Source: Acidilobaceae archaeon (GTDB lineage: Archaea > Thermoproteota > Thermoprotei_A > Sulfolobales > Acidilobaceae). Taken from it: a DNA stretch of 8,925 nt. The notes below the pieces were generated by a model. That model did no database searches, was not told the DNA's origin, and saw nothing but the letters and a program-made list of their open reading frames with translations. The stretch's first letter is position 1. Every line of letters begins with the position of its first letter. The position numbers and the translations under genes are program-made. This document shows, piece after piece, positions 1-4,911 of this stretch. Location: assembly GCA_026985385.1 (NCBI GenBank), contig JALSQM010000104.1, positions 1 to 8,925 on the forward strand, read 5' to 3'.

Positions 1-372
1 AACACTGGTGCTACCCATGCTGGCCGTTGCAACCGGCACCCTAACCCTGAACCCCCCAATGCTCGCCTCGGTGTCGACGTCGCTGTATAGGGGCTCCCTG
101 AACAGCTCGGCCAGCTTCTCTAGCCTGCGGGGCGTGAAGGCTGGGGGCGCCAGTACTAGGAGGTCATCCATCAGGGGGATCCTCCCACAGCCCCCGGCGG
201 TGGAGGCGCCGTAGACCCTCCTCCCATAGCCCCGGGGGTAGAGGGCCTCCCTGCCACGCACCGCCCTCTCAACGATCTCCCCCACCGGGTAGAGGGGGTC
301 CCAGGCCTCCCCGGCTCCCAGGCGGGCCCTCGCAAGGGCCACGGGTACCCTCAGCCTATCGATAATGCCCAT
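1..372 (-). CDS. FMN-dependent alpha/beta-barrel oxidoreductase (glutamate synthase / type 2 IPP isomerase-like), N-terminal 124 residues, runs off the left edge
   Basis: This frame is open from an ATG at 372 to base 1 (124 codons). The start is supported by a GGGGGTG ribosome site at 380-386, 7 nt upstream, overlapping the asparagine synthetase stop codon. The visible residues hold a segment near 67-75 (PLMDDLLVL) and a later one near 96-122 (LYSDVD...IGGFRVRVPVATASMG). This pattern is typical of the entry into FMN-binding TIM barrels: a short 'D-D-hydrophobic' strand, an acidic 'T...IGGF' strand, then a 'PV..A.MG' first barrel strand that contacts flavin. Glutamate synthase-related proteins and type 2 IPP isomerases both fit. 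The operon with an asparagine synthetase favours an amide-nitrogen role, but that is inference. The catalytic part lies outside the window, so the substrate cannot be called. I am sure it is a gene and only moderately sure of the family. Confidence 0.72.
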   Translation of the reverse strand, partial: MGIIDRLRVPVALARARLGAGEAWDPLYPVGEIVERAVRGREALYPRGYGRRVYGASTAGGCGRIPLMDDLLVLAPPAFTPRRLEKLAELFREPLYSDVDTEASIGGFRVRVPVATASMGSTSV

Positions 373-385
373 CTCCACGCACCCC

Positions 386-1405
386 CTAGGGCGTCGGCGC
401 TATCCCCGGTATCTTCGGGTACGGCCTAGCCTCCCAGACGCCCCTGAGCCCGCAGAGGTAGCGGGTGAGCCTCTCGACTCCGATGCCGAAGCCGGCGGTC
501 TTGAGGGGGTAGAGCTCCCTCAGCATCTCCAGGTACCACCTATACTTGGCCGGGTCCTCGCCAGACTCCCTCATGCGGGCCACGACTCTGGCGGGCTCGT
601 ACTCCCTCTCAGCGCCGCTGGCGGCCTCGCCGAAGCCCTCAGGGTATATCAGGTCGAAGTCGAGGAGGACACCCGGCCTCTCGGGGTCCTCCCTGTCGTA
701 GAAGCCCCTGGCCCCGCGGGGGTACTCGGTGATGAAGAAGGGCTCGCCTATATGGGCTGAGAGCACCTTCTCGCACTCCCACCTAATCTCCGCCCCCATG
801 GGCTGCCTGCAGCCCAGCTCCCTCGCGAGCTTGACGGCCTCGGGGTAGCTTAGCCTCTTGTAGGGGGGCCTCACGGGCTCGAGGCTCCTACCCAGGATCC
901 TCTCCAGCTCCCCGCCCAGCTCGTCCCTCACACTCTTAACGATGTGGTATAGCAGCTCCTCCGCTACCCTCATGGCGTCCTCGTAGCTGGCACCGTAGAT
1001 CTCGAGGTCGAGCTGGTAGAACTCGGCCAGGTGCCTCCCAGTGAATGCAGAGTCGAGGGGCTCCAGCCTAATGTTCGGTGAGAGGAAGTACATCCTCCCA
1101 AGGCTGGCGGCCATGTACTGCTTGTAGAGTATGGCGCTACTCATAACCTTATACTCGTACCCATAGAAGTCTATGGTAGCCTGCTTAGCCCCCCTAATGC
1201 CGGGATCAGTGACTGGGCCGACGATGGGCGCTAGGACCTCCGTGAAGCCGTGGCTGTCAAGGTACTCCCGGGCCGCGCGGAGGGCGGCCGCCTGAACCCT
1301 AAAAACCAGGCGGTACCGCTCCTCCCGGGCCCACCTCCAGGACCTGGAGGCCCACTCGCGGAGGAAGGAGAGGAACCGATCCCTATCCCCAGCCAGGGAC
1401 TCCAA
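386..1405 (-). CDS. asnA: Archaeal asparagine synthetase A (AspRS/AsnRS paralogue, class II synthetase core)
   Basis: This 339-residue protein probably makes asparagine from aspartate, ATP and ammonia in the cytoplasm. It is a class II aminoacyl-tRNA synthetase catalytic core with no N-terminal anticodon-binding OB domain, as in the archaeal asparagine synthetase known from Pyrococcus. Motif 1 is near residues 48-68 (P60, P64, D67). Motif 2 is near 108-136 (SPNIRLE, then RHLAEF with R124, H125, E128). Motif 3 is 305-312 (GFGIGVER). FYDRE (235-239), DLIYPEGFGE (251-260) and a PKIPGI ending match the family closely. It is about 45 residues longer than I recall for the Pyrococcus enzyme, mostly an Arg/Trp-rich N-terminal helix. 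The start is a TTG at 1405; no ATG or GTG lies in frame before residue 88, so TTG is the only reasonable choice. The FMN-barrel gene follows after 13 nt, presumably co-transcribed. AspRS or AsnRS proper is unlikely because the tRNA-binding domain is absent. Confidence 0.92.
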   Translation of the reverse strand: MESLAGDRDRFLSFLREWASRSWRWAREERYRLVFRVQAAALRAAREYLDSHGFTEVLAPIVGPVTDPGIRGAKQATIDFYGYEYKVMSSAILYKQYMAASLGRMYFLSPNIRLEPLDSAFTGRHLAEFYQLDLEIYGASYEDAMRVAEELLYHIVKSVRDELGGELERILGRSLEPVRPPYKRLSYPEAVKLARELGCRQPMGAEIRWECEKVLSAHIGEPFFITEYPRGARGFYDREDPERPGVLLDFDLIYPEGFGEAASGAEREYEPARVVARMRESGEDPAKYRWYLEMLRELYPLKTAGFGIGVERLTRYLCGLRGVWEARPYPKIPGIAPTP

Positions 1406-1530
1406 CTCGAGGACCGCAGGGTGAACCCTAACCGCGGTTTTCGCGCATACCCCGCCCCTCCACCCCCAACCAGGCGGGGGCCGCCTCCAGCCTCCCGGGA
1501 TCCCCCTAATAAGCCTAACAGCTCAGAGCC
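1406..1530. other. Intergenic spacer between adhesin-like gene and asnA
   Basis: This 125-nt gap lies between two minus-strand genes. A TTATTA element (minus strand, 1507-1512) could be a TATA-like box, but it lies about 100 nt from the asnA TTG and would imply a leader near 80 nt. A short perfect inverted repeat, AGGCGG-GGG-CCGCCT, occupies 1472-1486. It has no T-run after it on either strand. No open frame or C/D box RNA pattern was seen. Whether asnA has its own promoter here or is read through from the pilin genes cannot be decided. Confidence 0.4.
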
Positions 1531-3297
1531 CTAGCCGCAGACGGGGGAGCCCACAACATAGGAGGGCTCAGGGTAGACGAAGGGTCTCACATAGATTTCC
1601 TTATAGAAATGAGAAGGAGCATAGTACGGTATACCGAAAAGGTAGACTTCAGCTAGCCCCCCTAATAGGCCAGCGTAGTTTCCCGAAGAAACATATGTTT
1701 CGTGATCTACTCCTTTGATAGGGGTGCCATAGTCATCTACTACAACACTTGCATTGGGATACTCTACCCTCCACATAATATTACCTTCGTAGAGACACAG
1801 CTCTATGTGATACCATGTAGAATCATCGAAGGTCCAGGGTTCATCCGATGAGACGTTGGGAGGCCTGTTCGGAGCTACCTCTATAATCTTAAATCCTTGG
1901 GTGTAGTCTATCCCTATAACACCGTAAGGATCATAATAGAGGAGTGCCCCTATGTAGTTAATGTGGGCTAAATCTAGTGTATAAAGGATTGAGACTCCGA
2001 CTGCCTCAGGGGGCTCAATATAATAGAAGTTGACTAGACTATCGATGCAATAGCCATAAGAGCCTGATAATGTACTTGTACTGAGATTCTTTAATGCAAA
2101 CATAAATGTATAATTATAAATATAATAGAAATCTATTTCTCCTTCTGTTACGCTATTTCCTATAAAAGAGTAAATTACATACCAACTCATATTACTTATT
2201 CCATCGACGACCCCTATATTTTCATAATTTAAGGTATAATTATCATATGGGTACCAGTCGAAGTTTAGGGTGTTCCCGGGGTTGTAGTATGTGAAGACTT
2301 GGTATGGGTCGTTGTAGGAGGCGTATGGGTTGTCTCCCGTGTAGTTGTAGTATATCCTCACCCCTATGCTTTGGCCCGCGCCGAGGCTAGGTATCTTCAC
2401 CCATATCACGGCCACCTTCTCCGTCTGGTTGAAGTATTCTATGTAGTAGTAGAGTGGTTGCCCGTTGTCTAGGGTTACGTATATCTTAGACTCGTTTAGC
2501 TGCTGCCAGATCGTCTGGTTTATGTTCGTGCTATTCAGTATTATCCTTACAGGGTAGTCCTGGAGGCTGACCTGGGCGTTATTCGTTATAGTTACGGGTA
2601 TGTAGCACGCCCCCGGGGGCGTTGTAGCTGTGCTGGTGGTGGTTGTCGTGGTTGTAGTTGTGGCTGGTGGGGCGCCTCCCCCACCGCCTGTGGCTGCCTG
2701 GGCTGGGCTGGTGTAGATCGCTGTTGATGCTATGCTTATGGGTATAAGCGCGGATACGCCGGCCCCCGCGAGGGGTGCTTTGAAGGCTGCGTGTGCCCTG
2801 AGACCGTCTAGAGGTTGTGTGGCCGTTATGTTCACCTCTAGGAGGTAGGCGTGGGGTATCGTGAGGCCCGAGGCTATGGCCTCCTCGAGGCTCGGGTACG
2901 ACTCGACTAGCACTAGGCCCTGGCCCGTGAGCCTGTAGAGGTAGGCCTCGGCCCCCGTGACGAAGCTGGGTGTGTGGGTCGAGTTTATGACGTCCACTGA
3001 GCCCCCTGTTGTGACTAGTACTAGGGCTGCCATGGTTAGGGGGAAGGGGGCCCCATTGTAGATTACCAGGCTCAGGTTCTCCCCTGTAGCGTTGCCTAGG
3101 ACCCCCATGTGAACCAGGATCCTGGCCTCCTCCTCCATAGCCCTCCTCTGGCTGACTATGGACTCGAGCCTCTCAACCCTCCTGTTGTAGCCTAGCTGCC
3201 AGTAGTAGAAGCCCACGGCTAGGAGTAGGAGTAGCACGATGATTATAGCCGCCATGACGCCGCCCGTGGACCTCGCAGGCCCCCTCCCCCCTGCCAC
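1531..3297 (-). CDS. Membrane-anchored surface adhesin-like protein with Thr-rich linker, DUF2341 domain and LamG-like C-terminal region
   Basis: This 588-residue protein is probably exposed outside the cell. A single hydrophobic segment (about 15-33) follows a basic N-terminus with STGG at 11-14, a possible but non-classical class III (prepilin) cleavage context. A charged helix (39-60) and a beta-rich region to about 200 follow. Then comes a Gly/Pro/Thr linker with nine consecutive Thr (213-221). Residues 231-337 fit DUF2341 (IPVTITN, DYPVRIIL, YYYIEYFN, IWVKIPSLGAGQ, IRIYYNYTG). The remainder is Tyr/Asn-rich and contains a LamG-like TWYHIELCL stretch (494-502) and a PEPSYVVGSPV ending usual after DUF2341. 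About fifteen N-X-S/T sequons point to heavy N-glycosylation. The start is GTG 3297, with GGGGGGTG at 3306-3313, 8 nt upstream. It lies 24 nt after the pilin gene, so one operon is likely. The coding DNA for roughly residues 346-588 averages only about 40% GC, unlike the first half. The ligand and exact role are unknown. Confidence 0.85.
   Translation of the reverse strand: MAGGRGPARSTGGVMAAIIIVLLLLLAVGFYYWQLGYNRRVERLESIVSQRRAMEEEARILVHMGVLGNATGENLSLVIYNGAPFPLTMAALVLVTTGGSVDVINSTHTPSFVTGAEAYLYRLTGQGLVLVESYPSLEEAIASGLTIPHAYLLEVNITATQPLDGLRAHAAFKAPLAGAGVSALIPISIASTAIYTSPAQAATGGGGGAPPATTTTTTTTTSTATTPPGACYIPVTITNNAQVSLQDYPVRIILNSTNINQTIWQQLNESKIYVTLDNGQPLYYYIEYFNQTEKVAVIWVKIPSLGAGQSIGVRIYYNYTGDNPYASYNDPYQVFTYYNPGNTLNFDWYPYDNYTLNYENIGVVDGISNMSWYVIYSFIGNSVTEGEIDFYYIYNYTFMFALKNLSTSTLSGSYGYCIDSLVNFYYIEPPEAVGVSILYTLDLAHINYIGALLYYDPYGVIGIDYTQGFKIIEVAPNRPPNVSSDEPWTFDDSTWYHIELCLYEGNIMWRVEYPNASVVVDDYGTPIKGVDHETYVSSGNYAGLLGGLAEVYLFGIPYYAPSHFYKEIYVRPFVYPEPSYVVGSPVCG
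1540..2265. other. AT-rich island inside the adhesin-like gene
   Basis: Hand counts of 60-base rows give about 40% GC over 1561-2280, with a trough of 23-35% over 2041-2220. Neighbouring genes reach 63-67% in sampled rows. The edge near 2260 is fairly sharp: GC returns to 50% or more by 2281. The reading frame is intact across the edge. The segment encodes roughly the last 243 residues of the protein, after the DUF2341 domain. Confidence 0.8.
2620..2661 (-). repeat. Imperfect ACN (Thr-codon) repeat encoding a poly-Thr linker
   Basis: Fourteen codons encode T9-S-T-A-T-T between Gly/Pro-rich flanks at residues 213-226 of the adhesin-like protein. The third base varies (ACA, ACT, ACC, ACG), so this is a protein-level low-complexity linker more than a pure DNA microsatellite. 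Such Thr-rich stalks are commonly O-glycosylated spacers between a membrane anchor and an external domain; that role here is inference. Confidence 0.7.
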
Positions 3298-3305
3298 GCC
3301 TCAGG

Positions 3306-3313
3306 CACCCCCC
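3306..3313 (-). promoter_or_regulatory. Shine-Dalgarno site for the adhesin-like gene
   Basis: GGGGGGTG on the minus strand lies 8 nt before the GTG at 3297 and inside the 24-nt gap after the pilin gene. It decides this GTG over the internal ATG at residue 15, which would cut off the basic N-terminus in front of the membrane segment. Confidence 0.6.
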
Positions 3314-3321
3314 GCTCGAGG

Positions 3322-3774
3322 TTAGGGTATGAGGTCCACAGCGGCTGTAACGTCGCCGGCGCTCGTTGAGACGCTGACCTCCAGGGCCCCCCGCTCGAGT
3401 GCCTGGAGGGCGTTGAATGGCCCCAGCTTCACCGTGGAGTCCGCGGGTAGTGTCACGGGCAACTGGAAGCCCTGGGGCTCCACGGGCTGGCCGCCGAGGT
3501 AGACCCCGTAGACTGTGACCTTGGAGGGGCCTGTCTCCAGTATAAGCCAGAGCTCCCCAGTGCTGTTGTAGGCGTACGCGTAGACTATGGCAGGCCTCGA
3601 GAGGGCCTCGGCCTCCCTCTCCGCTAGCCTCCTCGAGAGATCCTGCTCGACCGAGGCGATGTGGCTTGCAGCGGCGAGGTATATCGAGACCCCGACCGCC
3701 GCGACCACCGTGACTAGGAGTATGGCGCTGAATACCTCGCTAACACCCCTCCTAGACCCTCGCACTACATTCAT
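3322..3774 (-). CDS. Archaeal type IV pilin-like protein with class III signal peptide
   Basis: With the start at ATG 3774 the product has 150 residues and begins MNVVRGSRRGVSEVFSAILL. This is a textbook archaeal prepilin leader: a short basic segment ending in RRG, cleavage after G10, then a hydrophobic helix of about 20 residues (VSEVFSAILLVTVVAAVGV) with Glu near the new N-terminus. A PibD/FlaK-type peptidase should process it so that the helix packs into a filament core. Residues 38-56 are charged and helical; the rest is a small beta-rich domain with an N-X-S/T sequon near residue 70. The frame stays open upstream to 4035, but that extension is Arg/Pro/His-rich, lies antisense to the phosphoesterase gene, and would bury the signal peptide, so I reject the longer start. 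The adhesin-like gene follows after 24 nt. The two may make an adhesive pilus or pseudopilus. It could instead be an archaellin relative, but no archaellum genes are in view. Confidence 0.85.
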   Translation of the reverse strand: MNVVRGSRRGVSEVFSAILLVTVVAAVGVSIYLAAASHIASVEQDLSRRLAEREAEALSRPAIVYAYAYNSTGELWLILETGPSKVTVYGVYLGGQPVEPQGFQLPVTLPADSTVKLGPFNALQALERGALEVSVSTSAGDVTAAVDLIP

Positions 3775-3782
3775 GCGGGGGG

Positions 3783-3799
3783 CCCAGGGATCCTCTGGG
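3783..3799. repeat. Inverted repeat in the pilin upstream region
   Basis: CCCAG (3783-3787) and CTGGG (3795-3799) flank a 7-nt centre holding the palindrome GGATCC. It sits between the TATA-like element and the pilin ATG. It could be an operator or a leader hairpin; chance in GC-rich DNA is also possible. Confidence 0.3.
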
Positions 3800-3807
3800 G
3801 GCCAAGG

Positions 3808-3816
3808 CCTAATAGG
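3808..3816. promoter_or_regulatory. TATA-like element in the divergent pilin/phosphoesterase promoter region
   Basis: CCTAATAGG (CCTATTAGG on the minus strand) is the most A/T-rich hexamer in the 101-nt divergent gap. For the pilin its centre lies 38 nt before the ATG, predicting transcription from about 3785 with an 11-nt leader. In the other direction it would predict a start near 3838 and a leader of about 38 nt that includes the phosphoesterase ribosome site. No clear BRE element was seen. Confidence 0.4.
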
Positions 3817-3860
3817 TGTTGGCGCTACACAATCGAATGCACTAGCCCCGGGGCCCCGGT

Positions 3861-3868
3861 GGGGGGTG
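3861..3868 (+). promoter_or_regulatory. Shine-Dalgarno site deciding the TTG start of the phosphoesterase
   Basis: GGGGGGTG ends 7 nt before TTG 3876. The frame has a stop at 3843-3845 and no ATG or GTG between it and this TTG. Later in-frame GTG codons at 3888 and 3891 would begin directly at the first beta strand and lack such a site. Confidence 0.6.
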
Positions 3869-3875
3869 TGGGTTC

Positions 3876-4481
3876 TTGGGAGGCCTTGTGGTGCTCCACG
3901 TGAGCGATATACACTGCGCCACGGATAGGCTCGCGGGGATCCTCGAGGCGGCCCCCTCGCATGACGTGGTTGTTGCGAGTGGTGACTTCGAGTGCCTCGA
4001 CACTGTTGAGGCCCTCCTATCCAAGGCCCAAGCACCAGTGGTTGCTGTGACGGGCAACATGGATGACACCAGCGTTGCGAGGAGGCTCGCGGAGGCGGGC
4101 GTGCTCGTGGAGGGCCGCTACGCCAGCGTTGGGGGGGCCGTGTTCGGGGGCGTCGGCGGCAGGGATCCGCGTGGGAGCCTCGACTCCCTGGTGAGACGCG
4201 ACCCCCCGGCCGGGGGGCCTCTAGTCCTGGTGACCCACCACCCCCCGAAGGGGGTCGTTGATAGATCCTTCCTAGGAATACACGCCGGCCTAGTCGAGCT
4301 TAGGAGACTCGACGAGGAGCTAAAGCCCGTGGCCCACCTATGCGGCCACATCCACGAGGCCCGGGGGACCGGGCGGGTCGGGGCGACACTCGTCGTTAAC
4401 CCCGGGCCGGCTAAGAGGGGCTACTACGCTGTAGTCGAGGTCTCCGAAGACGGGGCCCGGGCTAGGCTGGAGAGGCTCTAG
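3876..4481 (+). CDS. Small archaeal metallophosphoesterase (calcineurin-like, YfcE/Icc-type)
   Basis: This 201-residue protein is a two-metal phosphoesterase of the calcineurin fold, probably cytoplasmic because it has no signal peptide. The metal-binding motifs appear in order: DIH (D11, H13), GDFE (D37), GNMD (N61, D63), a histidine in VTHHPP (H121) and GHIH (H158, H160). The usual GNH[D/E] has Met62 in place of His; from memory such replacements occur in small archaeal and YfcE-type members, so this alone does not argue for inactivity. The length is normal for compact single-domain members, which hydrolyse phosphodiesters or phosphomonoesters. The substrate cannot be told from sequence. 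It is transcribed divergently from the pilin operon and ends 46 nt before the next plus-strand gene, which seems to have its own TATA element. The start is TTG 3876, supported by the strong ribosome site at 3861-3868. Confidence 0.88.
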   Translation: MGGLVVLHVSDIHCATDRLAGILEAAPSHDVVVASGDFECLDTVEALLSKAQAPVVAVTGNMDDTSVARRLAEAGVLVEGRYASVGGAVFGGVGGRDPRGSLDSLVRRDPPAGGPLVLVTHHPPKGVVDRSFLGIHAGLVELRRLDEELKPVAHLCGHIHEARGTGRVGATLVVNPGPAKRGYYAVVEVSEDGARARLERL

Positions 4482-4495
4482 GCCCTCCGAGCCAC

Positions 4496-4501
4496 TAAAT
4501 A
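4496..4501 (+). promoter_or_regulatory. TATA box for the 127-residue protein gene
   Basis: TAAATA is the only A/T-rich hexamer in the 46-nt gap. Its centre lies 29-30 nt before GTG 4528, which predicts transcription starting at or within about 3 nt of that codon. This suggests a leaderless mRNA, a common arrangement for first genes in crenarchaea. Confidence 0.5.
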
Positions 4502-4527
4502 GCCCCCCAGCCACGCGGGGCTCCCCG

Positions 4528-4911
4528 GTGGTTGGCGTGTCTGTCGAGAGGGCCCTCAGGGACATAGCGGAGGTTGCTAGGAGTAGGGGGATGCAGGTCG
4601 AGGGCGGCGGTGAGAGGCTCCTAGTCAAGCATACGGGCCTCCCCCTCTCGGTGGTCGTCGAGAAGACCGGCGCTGGGGGCTTCAGGGTCGAGTTGAGGGT
4701 TGGGGAGGGCCTCGGCGAGGCTATAGACGAGGCCCTAGCCCAGGGGGAGGATCCCAGGGAGGAGATAGAGGAGGCCCTCGACGAGCTGGTGAGGATAGTG
4801 GACTATGCAGTCCAGAGGCTGACCCGCGAGGGGCTGCAGGTTAAGAGGGAGACCAGGGAGGCGATAATGGACGCCTACGAGGCCTTGGAGGAGAGGCTCG
4901 AGGAGTCCTAG
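4528..4911 (+). CDS. Uncharacterised acidic 127-residue protein
   Basis: I do not recognise the family. The protein has no signal peptide or membrane segment, so it is probably cytoplasmic. Residues 5-20 form a basic amphipathic helix. Residues 30-58 read as two or three beta strands (ERLLVKHTG, LSVVVEKTG, GFRVELRVG). Residues 60-127 are a long, Glu-rich, helical and perhaps coiled-coil tail. This alpha-beta-beta-alpha order resembles small regulatory or adaptor domains, but no catalytic motif is visible. Two starts compete: GTG 4528, 27 nt after the TATA box (leaderless), and GTG 4537, preceded by GGTGG at 4527-4531. The product would differ by three residues. Codon use matches the neighbours. 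Its stop overlaps the stop of the convergent XPD gene by 4 bp. A conserved crenarchaeal hypothetical is the best label. Confidence 0.75.
   Translation: MVGVSVERALRDIAEVARSRGMQVEGGGERLLVKHTGLPLSVVVEKTGAGGFRVELRVGEGLGEAIDEALAQGEDPREEIEEALDELVRIVDYAVQRLTREGLQVKRETREAIMDAYEALEERLEES
4908..4911. other. Shared CTAG: overlapping convergent stop codons
   Basis: The palindrome CTAG gives TAG on the plus strand (4909-4911, end of the 127-residue protein) and TAG on the minus strand (4908-4910, end of xpd). The two genes meet with no spacer, so any terminator for either lies inside the other coding region. Confidence 0.9.

Noticed and set aside
729..760. GTGATGA followed by CTGA on the plus strand inside asnA
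   Set aside because: The boxes are only about 20 nt apart, with no D'/C' pair and no closing stem, and they lie antisense in a solid coding region.
365..760. 131-codon plus-strand ORF over asnA
   Set aside because: It lies wholly antisense to a well-supported gene and has the Pro/Leu/Gly-rich composition typical of shadow frames in GC-rich DNA.
1472..1486. Hairpin AGGCGG-GGG-CCGCCT as a terminator of the adhesin transcript
   Set aside because: Archaeal terminators rely mainly on T-runs, and none follows on either strand. Short GC-rich palindromes are expected by chance here.
3775..4035. Longer N-terminal version of the pilin gene extending to 4035
   Set aside because: The extension is Arg/His/Pro-rich, overlaps the phosphoesterase gene on the opposite strand, and would place the class III signal peptide in the middle of the protein.
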